The notes: a model not told the origin generated them from the sequence alone. A stretch of 64,000 nucleotides of DNA from Bacillus sp. FJAT-14578 (GCF_000504165.1 NZ_AYSE01000006.1:310001-374000); one strand, 5' to 3'. Positions 8,169 through 17,399 are shown, counted from the stretch's first letter. Made by a program: numbers and translations.

Positions 8169-8699
8169 TCACGCTCCAAGAAACAAAGCTCCGTAAAACA
8201 AAGCTCCCACAATGACAAAAGCAGGATGGACCTTCCATCTCTCCAATAGCAAGAAGCTTGCTGCCACAAGAAAAAAAGTCGAATACATGCCGATGTTTCC
8301 ATAGGAATTAAAGAAGAAATCGAAAGTCATGATACCAAGCAATACCGCTATCGCAGGGCGAATGAGCTGTGTCATTTTTTTGACATTTGGAGAGTCTTTA
8401 TATTTATAGATCAACCCCAAGAACACGACCATTAAAATGAGCGAAGGAGCGATTGTGGCAAAGAGGGCCACAACCGAACCGAACACACCTCCTTGCTGAA
8501 ACCCAATATAACCGGCCATTTTCGTGGCGATCGGACCCGGAAGCGTATTGCCCACTGCCAGCATTTCGCTGAATTGATGAACAGTCAGCCACTCGTAACG
8601 ATCCACCACTTCTTTTTCGATTAACGGGATCGATGCAGGCCCTCCTCCATACCCAAGAATACTTGGAATAAAAAAGGCCATAAAAATATGAAAATACAT
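8169..8699 (-). CDS. ywrA: Chromate-transporter (CHR) family protein, second half-size subunit
   Basis: 176 residues with a single CHR domain. It carries the family signatures SILGYGGGPASIPLIEKEVV near residue 15 and NTLPGPIATKMAGYIGF near 58, followed by four to five membrane helices. Half-size CHR proteins work as pairs, and the other half is the adjacent gene (overlap TGATG). An ORF extension to 8840 adds residues overlapping that gene and is rejected; the ATG at 8699 has GGGAGG upstream. The size and pairing match YwrA/YwrB of B. subtilis. The real substrate is uncertain: chromate is only one known cargo of this family. Confidence 0.85.
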   Translation of the reverse strand: MYFHIFMAFFIPSILGYGGGPASIPLIEKEVVDRYEWLTVHQFSEMLAVGNTLPGPIATKMAGYIGFQQGGVFGSVVALFATIAPSLILMVVFLGLIYKYKDSPNVKKMTQLIRPAIAVLLGIMTFDFFFNSYGNIGMYSTFFLVAASFLLLERWKVHPAFVIVGALFYGALFLGA

Positions 8700-9286
8700 C
8701 ACATCGTTTCCTCCCTGCCCGCCTTCTCTACGACGTTGTTTCGTTTCGGGATCCACGCAGCCGCCATAAGGCCGAAAATAATGATGCCTGGATGAAAATG
8801 AAACCACTCCATCGCAGCAAAACTTATCGCACACAACCAAATATTTTTAACCCAGCCAAGATCAGCGGCAGCTTTTTTAATGAATTCCCACATCAATACC
8901 GCAAGCATCACCCCAACGACCGGAACGACCGCCTTTGTCATTCCGGCAACCCAAGATAGTTGCTGAAAATTCGCTAAAGTCGTCAACAATACGACCATTA
9001 ATAAACAAGTGGGAACGACGGTGGCCGCAATCGCATTGAACATACCGGCAATCCCTCCGATGCGATAGCCGATGTAACCGGCCATTTTAGTGGCAATGGG
9101 CCCCGGGAGTGTATTGGCAAGAGCCAATATATCGGCAAATTCATCATCATGCAGCCAACCATAACGTGTGACAACCTCTTTATGGATTAACGGTATGGAA
9201 GAAGGGCCTCCCCCGTAACCAAGCATGCCCGCCCGAAAAAATGCCGCAAAAATAGAAAGGGGGTGCCCCCGCTTTTCATCTACCAT
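8699..9286 (-). CDS. ywrB: Chromate-transporter (CHR) family protein, first half-size subunit
   Basis: 195 residues with a single CHR domain. Signatures are RAGMLGYGGGPSSIPLIHKEVV near residue 18 and NTLPGPIATKMAGYIGYR near 62, plus several hydrophobic helices. The ATG at 9286 overlaps the end of the upstream transpeptidase gene by 7 bases; a longer ORF to 9355 lies inside that gene and is rejected. It pairs with the following CHR protein, presumably with opposite membrane topology as known for paired short CHR proteins. The tight coupling to a gamma-glutamyltransferase-like gene repeats the ywr order known in B. subtilis. Confidence 0.85.
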   Translation of the reverse strand: MVDEKRGHPLSIFAAFFRAGMLGYGGGPSSIPLIHKEVVTRYGWLHDDEFADILALANTLPGPIATKMAGYIGYRIGGIAGMFNAIAATVVPTCLLMVVLLTTLANFQQLSWVAGMTKAVVPVVGVMLAVLMWEFIKKAAADLGWVKNIWLCAISFAAMEWFHFHPGIIIFGLMAAAWIPKRNNVVEKAGREETM

Positions 9287-10890
9287 ACGGCAATCGCTCC
9301 ATCCGTACGCGATTCTGTTCCGCCGTAAAAAACGCCTGTCTGCGGATCGCGCCAAATCATTTGTCCGCGCCCAAATTCATTGGAGTCAATGGAAATCTCC
9401 ACTTCATGCCCCTTTCTGGCCAACCCTTCAATAATATGCGGCGGCACACTTTTTTCCACCATAATTTTCTTTCCGCCCATCCACTGCCAGCGCGGAGCAT
9501 CTAAAGCCGCCTGCGGATTCAATCCAAAATCGATCAGATTCATCGCTACCTGTACATGGCCCTGCGGCTGCATGAATGCTCCCATCACACCAAATGGCCC
9601 AATCGGTTGGTCTCCTTTTGTAATGAACCCGGGAATGATGGTATGGTATGTTTTTTTGCCCGGTACCAGCCGATTCACATGAGTGCGGTCAAGGGAGAAG
9701 TTATGACCCCGGTTTTGAAGTAAAATTCCCGTTTCCGGCACAACAAGCGCCGAACCAAAATCTTTATAATTGCTTTGAATAAACGAAACCATGTTTCCTT
9801 CTCCGTCTGCTGCAGCCAAATAGACCGTCCCGCTGTGCATCGGCTTGCCCGCTTCCGGCAAGCGTGCGGAGGCATCGATACAACTTCTTCTTTGACGTGC
9901 GTATTCCTCTGACAGCAATTCCTCTACTTTGGCCTCCATGTCCCTCGGATCGGTAATGTATGTTTCCCCATCCGCAAAAGCGAGCTTCATCGCTTCGAGT
10001 TGGATATGGTAGGTTTCTAGTTGTTCTTTTTCATAAAACGAGTCTTCCCTTAATAGATTGAGAGCCATTAAGGCAATCAGCCCCTGGCCATTTGGCGGTA
10101 TTTCCCAAATGTTATATCCTTTATAGTCTACGTTAATCGGGGTGACCCATTCGGGCTCATAACGCATTAAATCTTCTTTCCGGATAAAACCGCCGTATTC
10201 CTTCGAAAATCGATCGATCCGGTCCGCCAGTTCCCCTTTATAAAACGATTCGCCGCCTGATAAGGCAATGGATTCAAGCGTATTGGCCATCGCTTCTGAT
10301 TTCCACACTTGCCCTATATGGGGAGCTTTCCCTTCCGGAGCGAACGTCCGGAAAAACCATTCATGCTCTTCTCCTGAGACGGTTTGCTTCAACAATTCAA
10401 TGGCCCGCTCCCAGTTCCTCCCCAAAGTTGGAGAAATCGGGTAGCCTTCTCTGGCATATGTAATAGCCGGCTTTAATACTTCATGAAAAGGGAGACGGCC
10501 AAATCGTTTCGAAAGGGCCGCCCATGCACTTGGAGCCCCCGGTACGGTAACAGGGCAAAATCCCCGTTCAGGCATGTTCTCATATCCTCTTTTCTCCACT
10601 TCATCAATTGTCAGATTCATGGGAGCCGGGCCGCTCGCATTTAATCCGTACAACGATTGATTCGTCCAGACAAGCGCGAATGCATCTCCCCCGATGCCGT
10701 TCGATGACGGTTCGACGACCGTCAGGCACGCAGCTGTTGCAATGGCAGCATCAATCGCGTTGCCCCCTTTTTTCAGCATGTCTAACCCAGCCTGCGCAGC
10801 CAGGGGCTGAGAGGTTGCTACCATTCCTTTATTGGCAATCGCACATACACGTTTAGATGAATATGGATACGTCAAAAAATAGTCGTTCAT
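9280..10890 (-). CDS. ywrD: Gamma-glutamyltransferase-family protein (YwrD type)
   Basis: 536 residues. It is an Ntn-hydrolase of the gamma-glutamyltranspeptidase family. The N-terminal half has GLDMLKKGGNAIDAAIATAA and PSSNGIGGDAFA, and the autocatalytic processing site is HSGTVYLAAAD, where Thr becomes the nucleophile of the small subunit. No clear signal peptide is present, as in YwrD and unlike secreted Ggt, so it is probably cytoplasmic. ATG codons at 10893 and 10890 both follow AAGGGGGAG; the second has the better spacing. It lies between pucG and two CHR transporter genes in what looks like one operon, suggesting a role tied to purine nitrogen or a related amide. Confidence 0.85.
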   Translation of the reverse strand: MNDYFLTYPYSSKRVCAIANKGMVATSQPLAAQAGLDMLKKGGNAIDAAIATAACLTVVEPSSNGIGGDAFALVWTNQSLYGLNASGPAPMNLTIDEVEKRGYENMPERGFCPVTVPGAPSAWAALSKRFGRLPFHEVLKPAITYAREGYPISPTLGRNWERAIELLKQTVSGEEHEWFFRTFAPEGKAPHIGQVWKSEAMANTLESIALSGGESFYKGELADRIDRFSKEYGGFIRKEDLMRYEPEWVTPINVDYKGYNIWEIPPNGQGLIALMALNLLREDSFYEKEQLETYHIQLEAMKLAFADGETYITDPRDMEAKVEELLSEEYARQRRSCIDASARLPEAGKPMHSGTVYLAAADGEGNMVSFIQSNYKDFGSALVVPETGILLQNRGHNFSLDRTHVNRLVPGKKTYHTIIPGFITKGDQPIGPFGVMGAFMQPQGHVQVAMNLIDFGLNPQAALDAPRWQWMGGKKIMVEKSVPPHIIEGLARKGHEVEISIDSNEFGRGQMIWRDPQTGVFYGGTESRTDGAIAVW

Positions 10891-10903
10891 CATAACTCCC
10901 CCT

Positions 10904-12151
10904 TTATCCATGTGTGCAGACAACTTGCTTCTCGTAAGTGTCCAACGCTGCTTGAAGCGCTCTCCCCGCATGAACCGCAACGCCACGACGAATCAGCACC
11001 GCTTCAAATGCGGCTAATACAAATAAGATATTTTCTTTTCGGCAGCTGTAGCCCATCGTGCCGATTCTCCATATTTTGCCGTGAAGTGGACCGAACGAAC
11101 TGGCGATTTCCACACCGAATTCACTTAAAAGCATTGACCTGACCTCATCGGCGTTGATCCCTTCCGGAACTTGGACACATGTTACCGTAGGCAGTTTCCA
11201 CTTTTTCTCCCCGAATAACTTCAGACCCATCCCTTCGAGTCCCGCCACAAGCGCTCGTTCATGAAGGCGATGACGTTCGAATCTCGCCTCCAATCCTTCT
11301 TGGAGTACGATACGCAGCCCTTCACGGAGTGCATATAACATGGAAGTCGCTTCTGTATGATGATTCAACCTTCTCGGGCTCCAATAATCTTGAAGCTGAC
11401 TTAAGTCAAAATAATTGCTGATAATCGAAGGGGCAGCGGGTATAAATTGTTTATCCGCTTCCGTCGCGATTCCTCTCTCCACTTTTTTGCGTGCCAAAAT
11501 GATTCTTTCAATCCGCTTATTATACGTAATCGGCGCCATCCCGGAAGGCACGGACAAACATTTCTGGGTACCGCCGATAACGGCATCAATGCACCATTCA
11601 TCTGTCTTGACTTCGGTTCCGCCAATCGTCGCTACCGCATCGACGACAAGCAGCACATCCATTTCCCGGCACGCCCTGCCAATTTCCTTCAGCGGCTGCA
11701 TACATCCCGTTGACGTTTCTCCATGTACAATCGCCACCATTTTAGGTGCAATTTTTTTCATTTCCGCAATGACCTCTTGAGGGTCGAATACTTCTCCCCA
11801 TTGACACTCCATTGTGTGGACATCAGCTCCATATCGCTCGCATAGTTCTGTCAATAAATGACCGAATCTCCCGAAAATCGGTACAAGCACCGAATCTCCC
11901 GGTTCAATGATGCTGCATAACACCGCTTCAATTCCCGCTCGCGATGTCCCATCGATTGGAAAAGCCCACTCATTTTTGGTTTGAAAAACTTGACGGACCA
12001 TTTCCATCACTTCATTCATGATTCCGGTAAAGGCTGGATCAAACTGTCCCAAAATAGGCGTACTCATCGCACGCAGCACTCTTGGATCCACTTCCACCGG
12101 ACCAGGTGTCATAATCGTTCGCAAAGGGGTATTTAATTCTAAAAAACTCAT
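10904..12151 (-). CDS. pucG: (S)-ureidoglycine-glyoxylate aminotransferase
   Basis: 415 residues, a class V PLP aminotransferase with TPGPVEVDPRVLRAMSTPILGQFDPAF at the N-terminus. The Schiff-base Lys lies in IGGTQKCLSVPSG near residue 199, and the PLP-contact Asp is in LLVVDAVATIGG. The closest family members by context are the purine-pathway PucG enzymes, which transaminate unstable ureidoglycine (made by PucF from allantoate) with glyoxylate. The 18-base gap to pucF indicates cotranscription. Alanine-glyoxylate aminotransferases look very similar, but pucF immediately upstream favours PucG. Confidence 0.92.
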   Translation of the reverse strand: MSFLELNTPLRTIMTPGPVEVDPRVLRAMSTPILGQFDPAFTGIMNEVMEMVRQVFQTKNEWAFPIDGTSRAGIEAVLCSIIEPGDSVLVPIFGRFGHLLTELCERYGADVHTMECQWGEVFDPQEVIAEMKKIAPKMVAIVHGETSTGCMQPLKEIGRACREMDVLLVVDAVATIGGTEVKTDEWCIDAVIGGTQKCLSVPSGMAPITYNKRIERIILARKKVERGIATEADKQFIPAAPSIISNYFDLSQLQDYWSPRRLNHHTEATSMLYALREGLRIVLQEGLEARFERHRLHERALVAGLEGMGLKLFGEKKWKLPTVTCVQVPEGINADEVRSMLLSEFGVEIASSFGPLHGKIWRIGTMGYSCRKENILFVLAAFEAVLIRRGVAVHAGRALQAALDTYEKQVVCTHG

Positions 12152-12169
12152 ACTATCTCTTCCTTCCTT

Positions 12170-13417
12170 TTAATAGGCTAATTGATATAAAAGTTTGATT
12201 AACATGTTGATGCCACTTTCAAGATCACGGTTGTTTGTATATTCTTTCGGGGAATGACTGATACCCTGGTGGCTCGGAACGAAGAGAAGAGATGTTGGAC
12301 AAAACGTACCGAATACTTGTGCATCATGTCCTGCACCACTTACTAAATTCAGGAAAGATATATCATTTGAAGACGCTATTTTATTTGATATTTCAGTCAA
12401 TTTTTCATCCATTCCGACAGGCTGGATATTCATCCATTGTGAAACGGATACCTCCACATGGTGATCGGAGGCGACCACTTGAAAATACTGGAGGAGCTCC
12501 GAACAAAATTCATTAAGCAACGCCTCTTCATGGTGACGGACATCGAGAGTAAACGTGACTTCTCCAGCGATCACATTCGGAACGTTCGGTTTAACCGATA
12601 TTTTTCCAACCGTCGCTACTAACACCGGATCTGTCCGTTTCGCTTTTTTCGTTATATAGGAAATAAGCTCTGAGGCTGCGCTCATGGCATCTTTTCGAAA
12701 AGGCATCGGCGTTGTTCCTGCATGATTGCTTTCGCCTATTACTTGAATGGTGTATCGCCGCTGTCCAACAATATGACTCACGATCCCAATCGATTGGCCT
12801 TCCCTCTCCAAAATGGACCCTTGTTCCACATGGAGTTCAACAAAACATTCCAAGTCATTCCGCCTTGGCGGACGGTAGTCACCTTTACCAAATCCCGCTT
12901 GGTTCATCGCTTCAGTGAATAGAATCCCGTCCGAATCCTTCACCAACTGAATATCTTCGTACGTATATTTCCCCGTTATGCTTCCAGATCCCCAAAAAGT
13001 AAATGGAAACCGACTCCCTTCTTCCTCGCATAACGAAACCACTTCAATCGATTTTTTGGGAGCACCGTAACGCTGACGTAAGTGTTTGACCGCCATCAAT
13101 CCAGAAATAATTCCGTAGGCACCATCAAATTTCCCGCCATTTACAACCGTATCAACATGGGAACCCGTCAAAATAACAGGAGCGTGCTGCTCGGTCCCTT
13201 CTAATCTCCCAAACAAATTTCCTACATCATCGAAATAAGCCCGCAACCCAATCTGGTTCATTTTACTTTCCAGAGCCCGCTGCGCCGAAATCCAAGCTGG
13301 AGAATACAATAGCCTCGTTACGCCACTGTTCTCCGTCCAGCCGAACGAAGCCAGCCATTCAACCATTTCCTCCGCTTCTTCTCTAATAGATGAAGCTGAT
13401 TGTATATTCATGGACAT
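12170..13417 (-). CDS. pucF: Allantoate amidohydrolase
   Basis: 415 residues, M20 family, carbamoylase/allantoate amidohydrolase branch. Visible metal-site motifs are TGSHVDTVVNGGKFDGAYG, CEEEGSRFPFTFWGSGSITG, VELHVEQGSILE and the C-terminal SGAGHDAQ. The dimerisation domain contains GESNHAGTTPM. It hydrolyses allantoate to ureidoglycine, CO2 and ammonia. The ATG at 13417 follows GGAGGGAATCG; the ORF extending to 13513 lacks a ribosome site. First gene of the minus-strand catabolic operon, with a GlnR/TnrA box at 13559-13575 in its upstream region. Confidence 0.93.
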   Translation of the reverse strand: MSMNIQSASSIREEAEEMVEWLASFGWTENSGVTRLLYSPAWISAQRALESKMNQIGLRAYFDDVGNLFGRLEGTEQHAPVILTGSHVDTVVNGGKFDGAYGIISGLMAVKHLRQRYGAPKKSIEVVSLCEEEGSRFPFTFWGSGSITGKYTYEDIQLVKDSDGILFTEAMNQAGFGKGDYRPPRRNDLECFVELHVEQGSILEREGQSIGIVSHIVGQRRYTIQVIGESNHAGTTPMPFRKDAMSAASELISYITKKAKRTDPVLVATVGKISVKPNVPNVIAGEVTFTLDVRHHEEALLNEFCSELLQYFQVVASDHHVEVSVSQWMNIQPVGMDEKLTEISNKIASSNDISFLNLVSGAGHDAQVFGTFCPTSLLFVPSHQGISHSPKEYTNNRDLESGINMLIKLLYQLAY

Positions 13418-13558
13418 CTGATCGATTCCCTCCTTCCTTTTTTCGTCCCCTAACCTCATGCACGAAATGACTTCCGTTTCTATCCACGCATCTGTCAATC
13501 TCTTTGACAGCAATGATTAAAATGAAACGATATCTCACAAAACGATAGAACCGACTTA

Positions 13559-13575
13559 TGTAATATTTCATAACA
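13559..13575. promoter_or_regulatory. GlnR/TnrA box upstream of pucF
   Basis: TGTAATATTTCATAACA matches the 17-base consensus TGTNAN7TNACA at every defined position. It lies 142 bases upstream of the pucF start, so nitrogen-limitation control of the pucF operon is likely. TnrA and GlnR cannot be told apart from the site alone. Confidence 0.8.
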
Positions 13576-13653
13576 AACAAATCTTATTAAACTCATTTTA
13601 CTTATAAAACTAAAAACTTTCATCAGCGAAAATGTGATATTTTCTCCAAAAAA

Positions 13654-13684
13654 TTGTGTACTTTAACCAAATTATCCTTATAAT
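13654..13684 (+). promoter_or_regulatory. Candidate pucR promoter with overlapping PucR-box half match
   Basis: TTGTGT (13654-13659) and TATAAT (13679-13684) form a SigA-like pair with a long 19-base spacer. TTAACCAA at 13663-13670 inside the spacer is the reverse complement of the core of the known B. subtilis PucR box (WWWCNTTGGTTAA); the C position differs. The location suits autoregulation and/or control of divergent pucF. Confidence 0.5.
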
Positions 13685-13717
13685 GTAGTTATCTTATAAC
13701 AGACATCCTTTAATTTA

Positions 13718-13734
13718 TGTCACGTTTTATAACA
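13718..13734. promoter_or_regulatory. GlnR/TnrA box upstream of pucR
   Basis: TGTCACGTTTTATAACA matches TGTNAN7TNACA perfectly. It lies 24 bases before the pucR start codon and downstream of the candidate -10, a position that would suit repression. Confidence 0.8.
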
Positions 13735-13757
13735 TTTCTTTCTAAAGGAGCGGAAAT

Positions 13758-15374
13758 ATGAGAGTAATTGATATTTTAGAACATCCGATTTTACAGAATG
13801 CAAAATTACTAGCCGGTGAATCAGGAGTAGAACGCGACATTCATCATGTGACCATGATGGATGCCCCGGATATTATCCACTTTTTAAAACCGAACGAATT
13901 GCTGGTGACAACCGCTTATCACTTAAAAGATACCCCCCGCGCCTTAGCCGGCTTAATCAACCAGATGGCCAGCCAACAGTGCGCAGCGCTGGGCATTAAA
14001 ACAAAGCGGTTTTTAGATGAGGTTCCACCAGAGGCCTTGACACTCGCCAACGAGTTAAAATTTCCCATCATCGAGCTTCCTGTCGATATTTCGCTCGGCG
14101 AAATCGTCAATCAAACATTAAGCTGCATTCTCGATATGCGGACAACCGAATTACACTCTGCCATCGAAGCACACCAACGTTTTACCGATCATATCATTAG
14201 CGGCAAAGGCATTAAAAGACTACTGGAAAGCCTATCTTCCATCATTAACTATCCGGTTTTATTATTGGATCAACACGCAAAGCCGATTGCCGCTTCACAC
14301 ACACTCCCTGACTTTATATGTAATATAGAAGATTTATATAAAAACGGCCATTGTTTCTTCTTGTCAAAACAGGCACACTCCTTATTTTCGTTCCTAAACG
14401 GACGAAGTGCCATCTCTGCCTTCCCTGTCCATACACACGAAAAAGAACGGGGCTGCCTTATCGTGTTAGGAGACATTCCGCATTCTAATCGCTCCGTTAT
14501 TTTAACAATCGAACAAGCCACCAATGTGATTTCCTTTGAACTTATGAAGGAAAATGCATTAAAGCAGCACGCCAAAAGAGTGCGCAATGAATTTTTCAAT
14601 AATTTTCTAGAGGGCGCCTTTTCATCGCAAGAAGAAATTATCAACCGCGCAAAAGAGTTCCATTTACGAAACGACCAGAAATACATTTGCACAGCAGGAA
14701 AGCTTGATTTACACGAAAAATCCTTAAGCTTTACGCAATACCAAACGGAAACAGACTTCATTTATGAATGCTTAGAAGGAGAGCTCTCCCAGCTTCCCCT
14801 TCCGACCCACCTGTTCATAAAAGGCGATCACTGTATTTTATTGACCGAAGTCAAAGAGCCTCAAAAAGATATGAGCGCATCGATCCTTCCTTGTCTCAAT
14901 CTTCTTCAAACGAAGATCAACAATCGGTTTGGACGCACCATTTCTTTTGGTGTAAGCAATGTAAGCTTACAATTTCTTGACGTACAGAATGGATTTAAAG
15001 AAGCCATCGACGCCCTGCATACTGGCCAACTTTCCAGCAGCACCCAATATATTCAACTATTTCAAACGAAGGACATATCCGAACTTTTACGAATCATTCC
15101 GGCAGAAGATCTGAAAGAATTTTATTTTCATATTTTACAAAATCTCGCACAACCCAATCAGACAGAAGACCAAAGTCTTTTGCACACCTTATTCATTTAT
15201 TTGGAAACACATTGCCAGATATCAGAAACCGCCAAACGTTTGTATGTCCATCGCAACACTGTCATTTATCGTCTGGAAAAATGCGAAGAACTGCTGGGGC
15301 GAAGCCTGAAGGATCCAGATACAACTCTCCAATTGCGTCTCGCTTTACGAATTAAAACGTTGTTAAATCTATAA
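13758..15374 (+). CDS. pucR: Purine catabolism regulatory protein
   Basis: 538 residues, close to the 531 of B. subtilis PucR. Domain order is an N-terminal PucR family domain (residues 1-125, MRVIDILEHPILQNAKLLAG), a central GGDEF-like domain of the CdaR/PucR type (about 290-420), and a C-terminal helix-turn-helix (about 480-535; TAKRLYVHRNTVIYRLEKCEELLGR). PucR in B. subtilis activates purine-degradation genes in response to pathway intermediates. Here it is flanked by pucF (divergent) and the permease-uraD-pucM genes (same direction). AAAGGAGCGG precedes the ATG. Its promoter region carries a GlnR/TnrA box. Confidence 0.93.
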   Translation: MRVIDILEHPILQNAKLLAGESGVERDIHHVTMMDAPDIIHFLKPNELLVTTAYHLKDTPRALAGLINQMASQQCAALGIKTKRFLDEVPPEALTLANELKFPIIELPVDISLGEIVNQTLSCILDMRTTELHSAIEAHQRFTDHIISGKGIKRLLESLSSIINYPVLLLDQHAKPIAASHTLPDFICNIEDLYKNGHCFFLSKQAHSLFSFLNGRSAISAFPVHTHEKERGCLIVLGDIPHSNRSVILTIEQATNVISFELMKENALKQHAKRVRNEFFNNFLEGAFSSQEEIINRAKEFHLRNDQKYICTAGKLDLHEKSLSFTQYQTETDFIYECLEGELSQLPLPTHLFIKGDHCILLTEVKEPQKDMSASILPCLNLLQTKINNRFGRTISFGVSNVSLQFLDVQNGFKEAIDALHTGQLSSSTQYIQLFQTKDISELLRIIPAEDLKEFYFHILQNLAQPNQTEDQSLLHTLFIYLETHCQISETAKRLYVHRNTVIYRLEKCEELLGRSLKDPDTTLQLRLALRIKTLLNL

Positions 15375-15489
15375 TGACTGGTTATTTACCTTTATATAAA
15401 ATGTCCATCTCTCCTTCTTACTTTTAGTGAACATATACAATGACAATCATCATAAATTAAAGTATGATGTTCCTAAACATAACATGATA

Positions 15490-15506
15490 TGTAATAAATT
15501 ATAACA
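15490..15506. promoter_or_regulatory. GlnR/TnrA box upstream of the purine permease
   Basis: TGTAATAAATTATAACA matches TGTNAN7TNACA perfectly, 33 bases before the start codon at 15539. A short pucR-permease gap (164 bases) with its own nitrogen-control site suggests that the permease-uraD-pucM genes have their own promoter. Confidence 0.8.
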
Positions 15507-15538
15507 TGTTCGTTTTTTTATTAAAGGAGGGTATTTGA

Positions 15539-16858
15539 ATGAACAAGAAAAGCAACCCCGGAAAAGTGTTTTCACTCGGTCTGCAGCATGTGCTGGCCAT
15601 GTATGCGGGAGCCATTTTGGTCCCTTTAATCGTAGGAAGAGCATTGAATCTTACCACCGAGCAGCTCGCTTATTTAGTGGCCATCGATTTATTGACCTGC
15701 GGAATTGCCACACTTCTGCAAGCATGGAAAAATAAATTTTTCGGAATCGGTCTGCCCGTTGTGTTAGGAACATCCTTTGTAGCCGTTACCCCCATGATTG
15801 GCATCGGGACCGAGCACGGTATGGGAGCCATTTACGGTTCCATTATCGCCGCCGGGGTTTATATCTTTTTATTCGCTCGTTTTTTTGGAAAGCTCATCAA
15901 GGTATTTCCGCCTGTCGTCACAGGTTCTGTTGTAACCATCATTGGAATCTCATTAGTTCCCGCAGGCATTAAAAACATGGCCGGAGGAGCAGGAAGCCCT
16001 GACTACGGAAATCCGCAAAATTTACTGCTCGCTTTTGCCGTATTAGTGTTCATTTTAGTGGTGAATCGCTTTTTTGACGGTTTTATCCGCTCACTATCCG
16101 TATTATTGGGGATTATCGTCGGGACACTCGTTTCAGCAGCAATGGGAAATGTCGATTTTTCCAGCGTAACGGAAGCCTCCTGGTTTCACATGCCGACCCT
16201 CTTTTACTTTGGTGCTCCAACATTCGAACTTGGACCGATTTTAACCATGATCATCGTCGCAAGCGTCATTGTCATCGAATCAACCGGGGCCTTTCTTGCA
16301 TTAGGGAAAATTTGTGAACGCGAGCTAACGGAAGACGATTTCGTACGCGGCTACCGCGCAGAAGGATTGGCCTTTATTTTAGGCGGTCTTTTCAACGCTT
16401 TCCCTTACAGCACATTCGCGCAAAACATCGGACTTGTTCAGCTATCAAAAATTAAAACAAGAAGCGTTGTCATCGCTGCAGGGTGCATTTTGATCGCACT
16501 TGGCCTCATCCCGAAAATCGCTGCTTTTACGACAATCATCCCGACTCCCGTATTAGGGGGTGCAATGGTAGTCATGTTTGGAATGGTGGTTTCATCAGGG
16601 ATCAAAATGCTGACGGAAGTTGATTTTCGCCAGAATGATAACTTGCTGATCATCGCTTGCTCCATTTCATTAGGGCTCGGTGCGACCGTTGTTCCCGAAT
16701 TCTCCGCCCAACTGCCGGATGCCGTGAAAATCATTGCCGGCGACGGGATTGTAATCGGAAGCTTAACGGCCATTTTATTAAATTTATTCTTTAACTTCAC
16801 TTCTCAAAAAGCGAAGGTGTCCCTTCAACAGGAAGAACTCACAGCAGGAAAAGTCTGA
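15539..16858 (+). CDS. pucJ: NCS2-family urate/xanthine permease
   Basis: 439 residues with about 14 hydrophobic segments. NCS2 (nucleobase-ascorbate transporter) landmarks are visible: QHVLAMYAGAILVPLIVG at the N-terminus, an ESTGAF segment and the loop ELTEDDFVRGYRAEGLAFILGGLFNAFPYSTFAQNIGL, which carries the family motif region. It should import urate or xanthine with protons. It is placed before uraD and pucM like PucJ/PucK of B. subtilis, but only one permease is present here. The symbol is based on position; PucK or PbuX would be equally defensible. AAAGGAGGG precedes the ATG. Confidence 0.85.
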   Translation: MNKKSNPGKVFSLGLQHVLAMYAGAILVPLIVGRALNLTTEQLAYLVAIDLLTCGIATLLQAWKNKFFGIGLPVVLGTSFVAVTPMIGIGTEHGMGAIYGSIIAAGVYIFLFARFFGKLIKVFPPVVTGSVVTIIGISLVPAGIKNMAGGAGSPDYGNPQNLLLAFAVLVFILVVNRFFDGFIRSLSVLLGIIVGTLVSAAMGNVDFSSVTEASWFHMPTLFYFGAPTFELGPILTMIIVASVIVIESTGAFLALGKICERELTEDDFVRGYRAEGLAFILGGLFNAFPYSTFAQNIGLVQLSKIKTRSVVIAAGCILIALGLIPKIAAFTTIIPTPVLGGAMVVMFGMVVSSGIKMLTEVDFRQNDNLLIIACSISLGLGATVVPEFSAQLPDAVKIIAGDGIVIGSLTAILLNLFFNFTSQKAKVSLQQEELTAGKV

Positions 16859-16901
16859 CTATTCCAACTATACATCCCGCATAAAAAGGAGTTTTTAGCT
16901 T

Positions 16902-17399
16902 ATGGTCGCCATTAACGATCTAAACAAGATGTCCCTTTCCGAATTTACCCGCTTGCTAGGCGGCATTTTTGAACATTCCCCGTGGGTGGCAGAGGCGGCA
17001 GGGAAATTTCGTCCTTTCCCTTCTTTGCCGGCCCTCCATGAGCGAATGGTACAAATCGTAGAAGAAGCTTCTCTCGAAGATCAACTAACACTGATCCGGT
17101 TACATCCTAATTTAGGGACCCGGCTCGAAGTCAGCCCCTCTTCCAGGGAGGAACAAAAAAATGTCGGCTTAAATCAGCTTTCACCCGAAGAATACGAAAA
17201 TTTTTCTATTCTAAACGAACAATATATGAGAAAGTTTGATTTCCCTTTTATCATGGCCGTCAAAGGCCGGACAAAAGATGAACTATATTCAGCTATGAAA
17301 CTTAGAGTCAATAATGAACAATCCGTTGAATTTGAAACAGCTCTATCAGAGATTTATAAGATCGCGCTGTTTCGTTTAAACGAACGAATAGAACAGTAA
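16902..17399 (+). CDS. uraD: OHCU decarboxylase (stand-alone)
   Basis: 165 residues, matching the length of the 2-oxo-4-hydroxy-4-carboxy-5-ureidoimidazoline decarboxylase domain. The motif FEHSPWVAEAAGKFRPF carries the catalytic His (conserved in EHSPWVAE), and LIRLHPNLGTR and the C-terminal KLRVNNE helix also fit the family. It converts OHCU to (S)-allantoin. In B. subtilis this domain is fused to urate oxidase in PucL. Here the gene stops after the decarboxylase and pucM follows 14 bases later, with no urate oxidase part. Confidence 0.92.
   Translation: MVAINDLNKMSLSEFTRLLGGIFEHSPWVAEAAGKFRPFPSLPALHERMVQIVEEASLEDQLTLIRLHPNLGTRLEVSPSSREEQKNVGLNQLSPEEYENFSILNEQYMRKFDFPFIMAVKGRTKDELYSAMKLRVNNEQSVEFETALSEIYKIALFRLNERIEQ

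Noticed and set aside
8169..9286. Frameshifted single chromate transporter
   Set aside because: Both halves have their own start, ribosome site and complete CHR domain; paired half-size CHR genes are a normal arrangement.
14270..14761. 163-codon minus-strand ORF
   Set aside because: Lies wholly inside pucR, whose frame shows clear domains.
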